A stretch of DNA of 64,000 nucleotides from Coprococcus sp. (GTDB lineage: Bacteria > Bacillota > Clostridia > Lachnospirales > Lachnospiraceae). Under the pieces are notes generated by a model. It was not told the DNA's origin. It searched no databases and saw only the letters and a program-made list of their open reading frames with translations. Positions 55,580-64,000 of the stretch are shown here, piece by piece. Both the position numbers and the translations under genes were made by a program. The DNA lies in NCBI GenBank assembly GCA_016297495.1, contig JAEDGN010000005.1, positions 1 through 64,000 on the forward strand. Reading direction: 5' to 3'. The first letter of the stretch is position 1, and each line of letters begins with the position of its first letter.

Positions 55580-57115
55580 CTACCTCCTTTTTTGTCTGAG
55601 TACAGGCCTGAATCCGTATATCTCTTCGAAGAAATGACTCTTAAGCTCCATAGTGCTCTGCTCCAGAGTAATATCATAAAGAGTATCAGCCCTGATGATC
55701 AGTTCCTTGCCCTTAAATGCAGCATTGATTTTTTTGATTTTCTGCTTATGGCTTCTGTCCATCCCATTGGCAATACGCAGAATAGCTGTCAGCTTCAGCA
55801 TACGGATATAGTTTTTTCTGTCGAGAGGTATCACAAGCTCCGTAATCTTCGGCACTGATGACCAGGAATTGTATTTGATTGTATCTGCAATGATCCCCTT
55901 TTCCTGTTCGGAGAGACCCACAAATTCCGTTGCCATCACAATACTGCAGCTATAGTCCGTACCTCCCAGCATATTGACATATTTACCGCAGTCATGCAGA
56001 ATACATGCCAGCTGCAGCAGCATTCTGTCCCTATGTCCAAGACCGGCTTCTTTCCTGATATCATCAAAAACATCCAAAGCCAGTTTCTCCACATTGCCTG
56101 TATGATCCACATTAGAATCATATCTATCAGCAACAGCCCTGGCATAAGAAACAATATCCTCGGCAAAATAATGAGCAGGCTCAATTTTTTCCTCTTTTTC
56201 CGCATATTCAACCACAATACCATCGCAAAGATCACAGCCTGCCGTCCAGATTTTCTCTGCTCCGGAAGCCTCAAAGATCTTTCTGTATACAATAATCGCA
56301 GGTTTCAGAAGAGTGGCCAGTTCATAGGGGATACTATATTTAACCGACAAATCTTCCACCCCGGAAGCCAGAATATTTTCATAGACTTCCTCGAATTTCT
56401 GCCGTTTCATATAATCTTTATCGCCGCTGCTTCCCATAATTTTCATGATAGAATCCATTTCCTCACCAACAGCGACAATATGCCGAACCCTGTGATCGTT
56501 CATAAACAGCCTTGAAAATGTATCAATATAATTGCCGATATAATCGTCCATAACAGTCACAAAATTGGTAGACTGTCCCTCCAGATCAGCCAGAATCTCT
56601 CTGATACGCAGGGAACCCAGTTTCAGATTCTGTGTGTAAATGAGCTTTCCGCTGTCATAGACTGTAATCTGCAGACTGCCGGCTCCCATATCTATGACGG
56701 CTGCTCCCTCCCTTATCAGCTTCTCAAAATTCTTCATACCATTGGCCACAGATTTCAGCAGCAGAAAACGCTGCTGGGCATTATCTATGGTCTTTACCTC
56801 AAGCCCCGTCCGCACTCTGATCTGATCAATGATCAGATCACAATTACTTGCCTCACGCAAAGCGCTGCTTCCATAAGCCAGATATCCGGCCACTTTGTAT
56901 TCCTGCATCTTGAAGGCAAAGCTGGCCAGCACATCACAGAGTTCCCGGACCAGGTCATATTCAATATAGCCCTTTATGTAGGTATCACTGCCCAGTTCAA
57001 TATAATAACGAACATAATCAATCTCCCGGATACCACCCTTTTTGGAGATCTCATATATCTTCATACTGACTTCACCGGAACCGACATTAATAGCAGCAAA
57101 TGTTTTGTAAGCCAT
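55580..57115 (-). CDS. ppx: Ppx/GppA-family exopolyphosphatase-like protein with HD domain
   Basis: 511 residues from MAYKTFAAINVGSGEVS; GGGGTGG lies 6 bases before this ATG. The ASKHA ATPase-type fold shows the N-terminal AAINVGSGEVSMKIYE, AYGSSALREASN, and AVIDMGAGSLQITVY phosphate loops; the C-terminal third is an HD domain with LACILHDCGKYVNM near residue 380. Members degrade polyphosphate or guanosine pentaphosphate. The pairing with ppk indicates polyphosphate turnover. Confidence 0.93.
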   Translation of the reverse strand: MAYKTFAAINVGSGEVSMKIYEISKKGGIREIDYVRYYIELGSDTYIKGYIEYDLVRELCDVLASFAFKMQEYKVAGYLAYGSSALREASNCDLIIDQIRVRTGLEVKTIDNAQQRFLLLKSVANGMKNFEKLIREGAAVIDMGAGSLQITVYDSGKLIYTQNLKLGSLRIREILADLEGQSTNFVTVMDDYIGNYIDTFSRLFMNDHRVRHIVAVGEEMDSIMKIMGSSGDKDYMKRQKFEEVYENILASGVEDLSVKYSIPYELATLLKPAIIVYRKIFEASGAEKIWTAGCDLCDGIVVEYAEKEEKIEPAHYFAEDIVSYARAVADRYDSNVDHTGNVEKLALDVFDDIRKEAGLGHRDRMLLQLACILHDCGKYVNMLGGTDYSCSIVMATEFVGLSEQEKGIIADTIKYNSWSSVPKITELVIPLDRKNYIRMLKLTAILRIANGMDRSHKQKIKKINAAFKGKELIIRADTLYDITLEQSTMELKSHFFEEIYGFRPVLRQKRR

Positions 57116-57127
57116 ACTGCCCACCCC

Positions 57128-58267
57128 TTATTCAACCTGAATGTAATTTCCGAGTATCTTAAAATTAATGGTTTCCTGTTCAATACCCTTTAGCGCATCC
57201 CGAACATGGGCTTCTCCCAGATTACCGTCAAAATCGATAAAAAACCGATATCGCCATTTTTCTCCCTGAATTGGCCGTGACTCAATTTTAGTCATATTCA
57301 GGCTGTTAAAAATAATAAATCCGAGAATATGATACAAACTTCCTGTTTCATGGGCATTGGTCAGTTCAAAGGAGATACTGATGCCATCAGCCCCCTTCAC
57401 ATATTCCTTCCTGTTCCGGATAATAATAAATCTCGTAGAATTATTTTCATTATCACTGATATGATCCTCCAGAACAGACAGTTGATAATAAGCTGCCGCC
57501 GCAGGACTGGCAATGGCCGCCTGCGTCACATCCTGCTCCAACAGCACTTTTCTGGCACTGACCGCTGTATTCTGCAGGCTCACCTGCTCCCATTCCGGTT
57601 TAGTATCCAGAAAACGACTGCATTGCATCAGTCCCTGCGGATGAGAATAGACTGTGCGAATCTGACGAATATCCGCACCACGAAGCCCCAAAAGTGCATG
57701 TTCCACCTTCACCACATATTCACCCACAATATAATTATCATACAAATGCATCAGATCATAGACGTCGGTGATAATACCTGTTGATGTATTTTCCACTGGC
57801 AGCACACCATAATCAGCGTGCCTATTCTGAACTTCCTTCATTACATCTTCAAAAGTTGCCACATGATAACAATCCACCTGATCTCCAAAATAACCAAGGG
57901 TCGCCTGATGTCCGTAAGCACCTTCCACTCCCTGAAATACAACCCGTGCATCTGCATAGTTCTGCGTTATCTCGTCAAAGCCAAAATCCTCACGGCGATT
58001 TTCAGCCACCAGTTCATACTGTCGGACTCTGCTAATGGCCATCAGCTGATTAAACAGTGTTTCCACACCTCTGGCATTAAAAGGCGTTGTTGCCATATTT
58101 CTTGCTCTTTCAATTTTATTTCTTTCACGTTCCGGATCATAGACCTCCTTTCCGCATTCGATTTTGTAACGGGCCACCTGCTCAGAAACACGCATGCGTT
58201 CCTCAAAAAGCCGTATCATTTCCTTATCAATATCATCTATCTTGTCTCTTAAAACTCCTAAATCCAT
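57128..58267 (-). CDS. pheA: bifunctional chorismate mutase / prephenate dehydratase
   Basis: Commits chorismate to phenylalanine. 379 residues: chorismate mutase (AroQ helical, about 1-90: LRDKIDDIDKEMIRLFEERM, ARYKIECGKEVYDPERE), prephenate dehydratase (about 108-285: FQGVEGAYGHQAT, PVENTSTGIITDVYDL, STRFIII), and a C-terminal ACT domain with ESRPIQGEKWRYRFFIDF (quoted in part), which binds Phe for feedback control. GGAGAA precedes the ATG. It follows the folB-folK locus by about 70 bases. Confidence 0.96.
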   Translation of the reverse strand: MDLGVLRDKIDDIDKEMIRLFEERMRVSEQVARYKIECGKEVYDPERERNKIERARNMATTPFNARGVETLFNQLMAISRVRQYELVAENRREDFGFDEITQNYADARVVFQGVEGAYGHQATLGYFGDQVDCYHVATFEDVMKEVQNRHADYGVLPVENTSTGIITDVYDLMHLYDNYIVGEYVVKVEHALLGLRGADIRQIRTVYSHPQGLMQCSRFLDTKPEWEQVSLQNTAVSARKVLLEQDVTQAAIASPAAAAYYQLSVLEDHISDNENNSTRFIIIRNRKEYVKGADGISISFELTNAHETGSLYHILGFIIFNSLNMTKIESRPIQGEKWRYRFFIDFDGNLGEAHVRDALKGIEQETINFKILGNYIQVE

Positions 58268-58338
58268 TTAATTATTCTCCTGCTTCTATCCCCTTAATTT
58301 ATCTATATATTTCTACCTGAAACCCGGCAGTTGGACTG

Positions 58339-59156
58339 TTACTTTTCTTTCAATAATGCCAGCAGTTCATCCACTGTCCGGTTCAGATACGGATGTCGGA
58401 AATAGCCGGCAATGTCGGAAAGCGGCTTCAAAACAAATTCTCTGTTGGCCATATCCATATGAGGGATATGGAGATCCGGTGTATCAATGATACAGTGATC
58501 ATAAAAATAATATCCAGATCCACTGTTCTCGGTCCCCAGTGAATATCCCTTGTTCTGCCAAGCTTTTTTTCTATTTCATGAAGCAGTACCAAAAGCTCCT
58601 GAGGTGATCTTAATGTTTCTATCTCAAGACAGCCATTAAGGAAAACCGGCTGCTCCACATAACCATAGGGTACTGTCTCATACAGCGGTGACTGTTTTTT
58701 CACCCATACATCCGGCTGTGCTGCCAGAAGCTGTACCGCTGCCGCCAGGTTCATCCTCCGGTCTCCCAGATTGCTGCCGATAGACAAATAAGCCCTGTGC
58801 CTGCTTCGTTCAATATGGACCATCAGCGTTTCCAGCGGATAAGGTACCGGTGCTCCGGGCTTCTCCAGCTCCACCGTCACTTTCTGTACCTGCGTGTATT
58901 TTTCCAGCAGATACAGTGCCATATCTTCTGCTGCCGCCTCAATAAGCTTATGTCTCTTCTTCTGCATCAGACCAGTCAGTTCTCTGCAGATATCTCCATA
59001 ATTGACAGAAGCCCGCAGATCATCTGTCAACCCCGCCGTTCTTGTATCCAATTCAAGCTCCGCAGTTATATAAAACTTCTGGCCAAGGCGTTCCTCTTCC
59101 TCATATACACCGTGAAAAGCAAATACCTCCAGTCTGCGTATACAGATTTTATCCAT
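58339..59156 (-). pseudogene. folBK: folB-folK fusion (dihydroneopterin aldolase / HPPK), frameshifted in folK
   Basis: The first 120 residues are dihydroneopterin aldolase (IRRLEVFAFHGVYEEEERLGQ, YGDICRELTGLM, VELEKPGAPVPY); the next part is HPPK (YLSIGSNLGDRRMNLAAAV, ETVPYGYVEQPVFLNG, GPRTVDLDIIF with the two metal-binding Asp). After IIF the reading frame is wrong: the uninterrupted frame ends at 58428 in an unrelated tail. The proper continuation (YDHCIIDTPDLHIPHMDMA, REFVLKPLSD and on to a stop at 58339) is intact in the next frame. One missing base in the run of five A at 58503-58507 explains it. The lost part includes the loop (IPHMDMANREFVLKPL) needed for catalysis. Confidence 0.88.
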
Positions 59157-59161
59157 ATTGA

Positions 59162-59983
59162 TTATCCCCTTTCCGGCTGTATATCTCGGATGGCCTCCGC
59201 CATACGTATAGCCCGCCAGTTTGCTTCCACATCATGCACACGTACAAAGGCATAGTGGGCCATTACTGCCAGAACCGTCGTTACCAGTGTACCTTCCACT
59301 CTCTCGGTAACCGGCAGATCCAGCGTGAGACCTATCATTGATTTTCTTGATGTTCCAAGGAGCATGGGATACCCCAGTCTGTTAAATTCATCCAGATGTT
59401 TCATAACCATCAGATTATGTTCATATGTTTTCCCAAATCCCACACCCGGGTCCAGAATAATCTTATCTTTTGAGATACCGGCTTTTTCTGCTGTCATCAG
59501 AATCTTTTTCATATCCTCCATACACTCCGGCATAAAATTCCCATAGGATATATTGTTCCTATTATGCATCAGACAGCAGGCCGCACCGGATTCGGCTATC
59601 AGAGCCCCCATGTCACTGTCCGCCTGCAGCCCCCATATATCATTAATAAGATCACAGCCTGCCTTCAAAGCTTCCTTTGCAACCGCCGACTTGTAGGTAT
59701 CCACAGACAGCGGAATATCAAACTCCGATTTCAGACATTCCACCACAGGAATTACCCGCTCCATTTCTTCTTCATCGGACACCGGAACATGTCCGGGTCT
59801 TGTAGATTCCCCGCCGATATCAATGATATCCGCGCCTTCATCCATCATCTGGCTGACTCTCCTGCGGACCGCATCCATATCCTTATAACTGCCGCCATCA
59901 GAAAAAGAGTCCGGCGTAACATTGAGAATAGCCATTATCGCCGTGTGCCTCTCTCTGTCAAAATCTCTATTCCCTATTATCAT
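59162..59983 (-). CDS. folP: dihydropteroate synthase
   Basis: Condenses 6-hydroxymethyl-dihydropterin pyrophosphate with p-aminobenzoate; target of sulfonamides. 273 residues: MAILNVTPDSFSDGG, IIDIGGESTRPGHVPVS, LINDIWGLQ, ILDPGVGFGKTYEHN, and LGTSRKSMIG, with RVHDVEAN at the end. All core motifs are intact. It follows the HD-domain gene by 15 bases and precedes folBK by 5. Confidence 0.97.
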   Translation of the reverse strand: MIIGNRDFDRERHTAIMAILNVTPDSFSDGGSYKDMDAVRRRVSQMMDEGADIIDIGGESTRPGHVPVSDEEEMERVIPVVECLKSEFDIPLSVDTYKSAVAKEALKAGCDLINDIWGLQADSDMGALIAESGAACCLMHNRNNISYGNFMPECMEDMKKILMTAEKAGISKDKIILDPGVGFGKTYEHNLMVMKHLDEFNRLGYPMLLGTSRKSMIGLTLDLPVTERVEGTLVTTVLAVMAHYAFVRVHDVEANWRAIRMAEAIRDIQPERG

Positions 59984-59998
59984 CTCAAATGCCTCCTG

Positions 59999-60481
59999 TC
60001 ATCTGACAATGCTTCTGTTTTTCTGCTCTTCAGGCCAGTAACATTCCTCATAAGCTTCACAGAGCCAACAGACTCTGGATTGTTTATCAGCCTCATAAAG
60101 AACTGCTGCAAACGAATCTTCCCCGGCTTCTTCCAGACTTCTGTGGCATCGGATCCCCTCTAAAATCTGTTTTTTTTCTTCATCATCAAAATCCGTATCT
60201 TCAAGAATTCTTTCAGCCAGTTCCTTACTGGCTTCATGATGGGGGATCCCTGCCATATACTGCTGCCACCGGCCGATATCATGAAGGAGAGCTGCCCCGT
60301 ACAATACCTCCTTTGAATAATCCATTCCCTGCTCAAGGGTTCTGATATAAGCTATTCTTGCCACATCAAGACTATGGCTGATATCATGACAGCAGAAGCG
60401 GCGCTGTGCTTCCAATACCCTTATCTTCTCCATTGACATTTTAAACAGAGGATGCCGGATAATCTGATCAACCTTTTTCAT
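59999..60481 (-). CDS. HD-domain phosphohydrolase in the folate operon
   Basis: 160 residues from MKKVDQIIRHPLF, with AAGGAGG 7 bases upstream; it overlaps the folC end by 14 bases. HD motif: CCHDISHSLDVARIA (His), LLHDIGRWQQY (His-Asp) and HHEASKELAE. The substrate is unknown. Its place between folC and folP suggests a phosphate-removing step in pterin synthesis, for instance on dihydroneopterin triphosphate, which is inference only. Confidence 0.88.
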   Translation of the reverse strand: MKKVDQIIRHPLFKMSMEKIRVLEAQRRFCCHDISHSLDVARIAYIRTLEQGMDYSKEVLYGAALLHDIGRWQQYMAGIPHHEASKELAERILEDTDFDDEEKKQILEGIRCHRSLEEAGEDSFAAVLYEADKQSRVCWLCEAYEECYWPEEQKNRSIVR

Positions 60482-61805
60482 CCGCAATCCTCCTTAAAAT
60501 CCGGTCAAGTCCGGCAACTGTAGAAAGTGAACCAAAAGCCAGAATCACATCATCACCACTGCAAAGCGCAAAGGCCTTTCTGACAGCCTGCTCCTGACTT
60601 GCTGCTGCTTCAGTATATCTGAAACAGTAAGCTGCTGACTCTGATAGTTTCTCCGCATCCAGTCCTCTGGCCTGTTCCGGCTTAAAAGCGATCAAAGTAT
60701 CTGAAACTTCCGATAATATTTCCAGCATCTGCCCATAATCTTTATCTGCAAATACGCCCATCACAAGAATAAGATGTCTGCCGGACAGATATAAGCGGAC
60801 AGAATCCCTCAATGCCCTTGCACCGTCAGGATTGTGGGCACCGTCTACAATGACCAGTGGATTCTTCGCCATCACTTCAAAACGTCCCGGCCAGTCTGCA
60901 GCCTCAATTCCCTGAATGATGATCTGACGTTTCAGACGATCCGCCGGCAGCCACCGAATTCCCGCAGGAAAATCCCCAGGACCGAGACCGGCAAGTACCT
61001 TCACCGCCTCTATTGCAATGGCCGCATTTCCCGGCTGATAACTGCCAAGCATGCCTGTCCTCAGATCTTGATAATCCTTATAGTCAAAATACTGTCCTTC
61101 TTCCATTGACCTTCTGGTAACAATCGCATCATCCGTATATACCGGATAGTACGGAGCCTGCTGCTGCCTGCATATAGCATACAGCACCTTCTCCACCCTT
61201 CTGTTATCTGCACAAACAACAGCCGGACGTTCTTTTTTAATGATACCACCTTTTTCCCCGGCAATGGCCTCAATGGTATCTCCCAGGAAATGCATATGAT
61301 CCATGCCAATGGATGTGATCACCGATAAAACCGGCTGAGTAACCACATTGGTAGCATCCAGTCTTCCCCCCATGCCCGTTTCCAGTATTACAAAATCACA
61401 TTGTTGATCTTTAAAGTACAAAAATGCCAGTAACGTCTCCAGTTCGAAAGCAGAAGCACCTTCGATGCCCCTGGCCTGCATTCTGTCATCGACTTTCTTT
61501 ACCATCGTCATCCAAACTGCCGTCTCTTCTTCTGTCATCCATTGTCCATTGATCTGTACTCGCTCTCTGTAATCATACAGCGTTGGTGAAACATAGCGCC
61601 CCACCCGATATCCGGCTGAGCACAAAACAGAAGCAATATAGGTGCATACGGAACCTTTTCCGTTAGTTCCGGCCACATGAATAACATTGCAGGCCATCTC
61701 CGGGTGACCTGTCTCTTCAAGAAGACATCCGATTCTTGTCAGTCCCGGCATAATACCTCTGACACCTGTTGATCCAATATAATCCATTGCCTCTTTATAA
61801 TTCAT
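60468..61805 (-). CDS. folC: dihydrofolate synthase / folylpolyglutamate synthase
   Basis: Adds glutamate to dihydropteroate and folates. 445 residues with the P-loop HVAGTNGKGSVCTYIASVL near residue 45, SPTLYDYRERVQING, ILETGMGGRLDATNVV, ITSIGMDHMHFLGDTIEAIAGEKGGI (quoted in part) and VDGAHNPDGA. Length is standard. It begins the folate gene series here, 18 bases after the rRNA methyltransferase gene. Confidence 0.96.
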   Translation of the reverse strand: MNYKEAMDYIGSTGVRGIMPGLTRIGCLLEETGHPEMACNVIHVAGTNGKGSVCTYIASVLCSAGYRVGRYVSPTLYDYRERVQINGQWMTEEETAVWMTMVKKVDDRMQARGIEGASAFELETLLAFLYFKDQQCDFVILETGMGGRLDATNVVTQPVLSVITSIGMDHMHFLGDTIEAIAGEKGGIIKKERPAVVCADNRRVEKVLYAICRQQQAPYYPVYTDDAIVTRRSMEEGQYFDYKDYQDLRTGMLGSYQPGNAAIAIEAVKVLAGLGPGDFPAGIRWLPADRLKRQIIIQGIEAADWPGRFEVMAKNPLVIVDGAHNPDGARALRDSVRLYLSGRHLILVMGVFADKDYGQMLEILSEVSDTLIAFKPEQARGLDAEKLSESAAYCFRYTEAAASQEQAVRKAFALCSGDDVILAFGSLSTVAGLDRILRRIADEKG

Positions 61806-61823
61806 GACCGGCCTCCATAAAAA

Positions 61824-63026
61824 TTATTTCTCATCACAGATCTGGAAAATATAAAATTTCAAATAATAAGATTCATCTGCCGACCAGAGGATCGGATGAT
61901 CCGGCGCCTGGGTCCTGTACTCTACCTGACGCAGCCGTTTATGCACACTCCTTGCTGCCTGATGAATCATTTCGGTAAATAATTCATAGGTCATAAAATG
62001 AGAACATGAACATGTAGCCAAAAATCCACCGTCTTTTACCAGTTTCATGCCACGCATATTAATCTCTCTGTAGCCTTTCATAGCCTGCTTCACAGAATTC
62101 CTTGACTTTGTAAAAGCCGGCGGATCAAGAATGACCACATCATATTTTTTATTCTCTGCCTCAAGCTTTGGCAGCAGGTCAAATACATCGGCACATTGAA
62201 AATGTACTCTTTCCTGAAGTCCATTGAGTCTGGCATTCTCCCTTGCCTGCTCAACAGCCAGTTCCGACGCATCCACGCCCATTACCTCAGCCGCACCGGC
62301 AATTCCCGCGTTTAAAGCAAAAGAACCCGTATGGGTAAAGCAGTCCAGAACCGAAGCATCTCTGCAAAGCCTCTGAATAGCTGCACGGTTATATTTCTGA
62401 TCAAGGAAGAATCCTGTCTTCTGTCCATTTTTCACATCTACTGTATATTTTACACCGTTTTCAATAATCTGCACATCCGTGTCAAAAGGATCTCCAATGA
62501 AATCCTTCACCCGCTCAAGCCCTTCCTGATCCCGGTATTTGCCGTCACTTCTTTCATAAACTCCACGAATTAGAATACCATCATCGGACAATATCTCTTT
62601 CAGAATTGATACAACTTCTGTTTTCATTCTGTCCATGCCAAAAGCCGTCACCTGCACAACGAGCACATCAGAAAACTTATCCACGACAAGACCCGGAAGG
62701 AAATCTGCTTCACCGAATACAATTCTGCAGCTCCCTGTATCTGTTACTTTTTTACGGTAGTCCCACGCATTTTTAAGACGTCTTTTTAAGAATTCGCGAT
62801 CAATCATCTGATTCACATCTCTGGTCATCAAACGTATGCGGATTTTCGAATGACGATTAATAAAACCTCTTCCCATAGGATATCCGTCAAAATCTCTTAC
62901 AATCACCATATCGCCGTCATCATAACTGCCTGTTACAGACGCAATCTCGTTATCATAAACCCACATACCACCGGATTTTAACGTGCGTCCTTCTCCTTTT
63001 TTCAAAACAACAACTGCCTGTCCCAT
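61824..63026 (-). CDS. rlmI: RlmI-like class I SAM-dependent rRNA methyltransferase
   Basis: 400 residues: an N-terminal PUA domain (about 1-80: LKKGEGRTLKSGGMWVYDNEI), a middle domain (GEADFLPGLVVDKFSDVLVVQ), then a Rossmann methyltransferase (NGQKTGFFLDQKYNR, VLDCFTHTGSFALNAG, VILDPPAFTKS, catalytic Cys in FLATCSCSHF). The layout matches RlmI, which methylates C5 of cytidine in 23S rRNA; the exact target base is assumed from the family. Confidence 0.92.
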   Translation of the reverse strand: MGQAVVVLKKGEGRTLKSGGMWVYDNEIASVTGSYDDGDMVIVRDFDGYPMGRGFINRHSKIRIRLMTRDVNQMIDREFLKRRLKNAWDYRKKVTDTGSCRIVFGEADFLPGLVVDKFSDVLVVQVTAFGMDRMKTEVVSILKEILSDDGILIRGVYERSDGKYRDQEGLERVKDFIGDPFDTDVQIIENGVKYTVDVKNGQKTGFFLDQKYNRAAIQRLCRDASVLDCFTHTGSFALNAGIAGAAEVMGVDASELAVEQARENARLNGLQERVHFQCADVFDLLPKLEAENKKYDVVILDPPAFTKSRNSVKQAMKGYREINMRGMKLVKDGGFLATCSCSHFMTYELFTEMIHQAARSVHKRLRQVEYRTQAPDHPILWSADESYYLKFYIFQICDEK

Positions 63027-63232
63027 ATATGCTCTTATCTCCTGTTTTACCTAATATCTTTAGTCATGTACAACTTTATCATTTATTTTCATGATAATCA
63101 AGTTATTTATCTATGCATAATTCAGGTATGGACATGCATATGCTATAACGGAAGATGTTTTCTTCTCTGCTTGAGAAAGCAAGTACAGAAAGCTTCAATG
63201 TCTTTTTGTGTCACGTGTATTGCTTTCCAACA

Positions 63233-63266
63233 GAAAAGGGGGCCGCCGCAAAACAGCGACAGCCCC
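63233..63266 (-). terminator. rho-independent terminator after acpP
   Basis: Minus strand: GGGGCTGTCGC pairs with GCGGCGGCCCC (11 pairs, two G-T) around a 6-base loop, followed by a short T run. It lies 35 bases after the acpP stop. Confidence 0.85.
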
Positions 63267-63300
63267 TGATAAAATCGAAATCCAACAATACCTTCGCAGC

Positions 63301-63534
63301 TTAGGCCTCAATGCCAACGCTCTTCAAATAAGCAATAACCTTACCAACTGTTGTTAGCTTCTCCAGTTCTTCAGCCGGAATCTCAATATCATACTCTTCC
63401 TCAAGATTTGTTACAAGTTCAAACAGATCGAGAGAATCTGCGCCAAGATCATCCTTAAAAGAAGTTGCCTCCGTAATCTCTTCTGCCTCAACACCCAACT
63501 CATCTGCCAAAAGCTCTTTAATTTTCTCTAACAT
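63301..63534 (-). CDS. acpP: acyl carrier protein
   Basis: 77 residues from MLEKIKELLADELGV with AAGGAG upstream. The 4'-phosphopantetheine attachment Ser is at 34 (GADSLDLFEL) in the usual acidic helix. It carries acyl chains in fatty acid synthesis. No fab gene is in the window. It follows the HPr-like gene on the same strand by 64 bases. Confidence 0.97.
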   Translation of the reverse strand: MLEKIKELLADELGVEAEEITEATSFKDDLGADSLDLFELVTNLEEEYDIEIPAEELEKLTTVGKVIAYLKSVGIEA

Positions 63535-63598
63535 AATTGTTCTCCTTATACTTTTATTATTCAATGACTGTACTGCAAAGCAATCCAATCAACTTCTG

Positions 63599-63877
63599 TC
63601 ATCGTGGTTCCTTCTGTTGTATTGTCGCATCCTCCAGTACTGCAGCAACCCCTTCTAAAGCATCCTTCTCATCTGGCCCGTCACACTGAACCCAAACTTC
63701 ATCTCCGCATTGAATACCACTGGCCACAAGGTTCAGAATACTGGCTGTATTGATAATGTGATATTTAAATAAAATCTTTGACGTCGCCTGATATCGTGAC
63801 GCAGCATGGGCAATAAGTCCAGCAGGACGAATATGCATACCACATGGGATTGCGACAATTACTTTCTTCTCAATCAT
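63599..63877 (-). CDS. HPr-family phosphocarrier protein
   Basis: 92 residues with the HPr active-site motif GMHIRPAG, His at 15, and a Ser at 46 (TASILNL) in the position where HPr kinase acts in Gram-positives. The surrounding text differs from textbook HPr (ILE/Met-rich, NTASILNLVASGIQCGD), so it may be a variant rather than the main PTS HPr; the His keeps it from being a pure Crh. GAGGGGGA precedes the ATG. Confidence 0.82.
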   Translation of the reverse strand: MIEKKVIVAIPCGMHIRPAGLIAHAASRYQATSKILFKYHIINTASILNLVASGIQCGDEVWVQCDGPDEKDALEGVAAVLEDATIQQKEPR

Positions 63878-63947
63878 AAAATATCCCCCTCAACGATGAC
63901 GAGAATTCCACTCCTCTGCTCCGAGGAGATTACTTCACCACAAAAGC

Positions 63948-63987
63948 AAAAATACCCGCTATACAAATTATGCTGTACAGCAGGTAT
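63948..63987 (-). terminator. terminator of a gene beyond the window end
   Basis: Minus strand: ATACCTGCTGTACA pairs with TGTATAGCGGGTAT (14 pairs, two G-T) and is followed by five T. It must end a minus-strand gene that starts outside the window. Confidence 0.75.
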
Positions 63988-64000
63988 ATTATACCACTTT

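Noticed and set aside
63911..63928. CTCCTC/GAGGAG 6-bp hairpin before the HPr-like gene
   Set aside because: Short and without context; could be a leader structure but is not supportable as a named element.
1..64000. tRNA genes, CRISPR arrays, insertion sequences, prophage
   Set aside because: No clover-leaf candidates, regular direct repeats, transposase or phage proteins were seen by reading the sequence and its translations.

Overview
This 64 kb window looks like chromosomal DNA of an anaerobic Clostridia species, most likely of the Lachnospiraceae type. The reasons are moderate GC, Gram-positive ribosome binding sites (GGAGG) before almost every gene, RNase Y, a dnaG-rpoD operon headed by mutY and dgt, a class A RNase P RNA, and a selenium-dependent molybdenum hydroxylase gene set (yqeB, yqeC, mocA) typical of that group. 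This is inferred from gene content, not from a database search. Nearly everything is on the minus strand; only three clear protein genes (3164, 5959 and 51839) read forward. No tRNA, CRISPR array, insertion sequence or prophage was found.

Layout in window order. 1-3.5 kb: a Phd/YefM-type antitoxin, ung, the histidine genes hisF and hisH, and a small forward gene of unknown function with a strong promoter and terminator. 3.5-5.8 kb: a two-component system. 5.9-6.5 kb: xanthine phosphoribosyltransferase, converging on the largest metabolic operon here (14.2 to 6.6 kb): an Mrp-type Fe-S ATPase, the three subunits of a xanthine dehydrogenase-like molybdenum hydroxylase (xdhB, xdhC, xdhA), yqeC, mocA, yqeB and a MoeA-like molybdopterin-binding protein. 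14.2-19.2 kb: an unknown 390-residue protein, RNase Y, recX and recA with an SOS-type control region. 19.3-26.3 kb: a response regulator, sensor kinase, large membrane-anchored surface protein, ABC ATPase, ABC permease and CPBP protease, in one transcription direction. 26.4-31.1 kb: DegV, rnpB, a nucleoside kinase, Nif3 and TrmK. 31.1-36.1 kb: rpoD, dnaG, dgt and mutY. 36.2-39.8 kb: a TelA/XpaC pair and a DmpA-type peptidase.

40.3-49.6 kb holds a ten-gene Mrp/Mbh-like cation/proton antiporter operon with four large antiporter-like subunits and an unusual division of the MrpA parts. At 50-51.2 kb there is a citrate synthase gene broken by an internal deletion and frameshift, then a decayed GAF-like remnant and a forward HTH regulator. 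53.4-63.0 kb is a long minus-strand series: an rRNA methyltransferase, folC, an HD-domain protein, folP, a folB-folK fusion with a one-base frameshift, pheA, an exopolyphosphatase-like protein and polyphosphate kinase. The window ends with acyl carrier protein and an HPr-like protein.

The points most worth checking are the molybdenum hydroxylase operon and its Cys-tailed MoeA-like protein, the four-module antiporter, the single-base lesion in folK, the broken citrate synthase, and a 24-codon Trp-rich small ORF behind a 5' hairpin at about 40.0 kb. No single locus could be shown from sequence alone to be a wholly new system.
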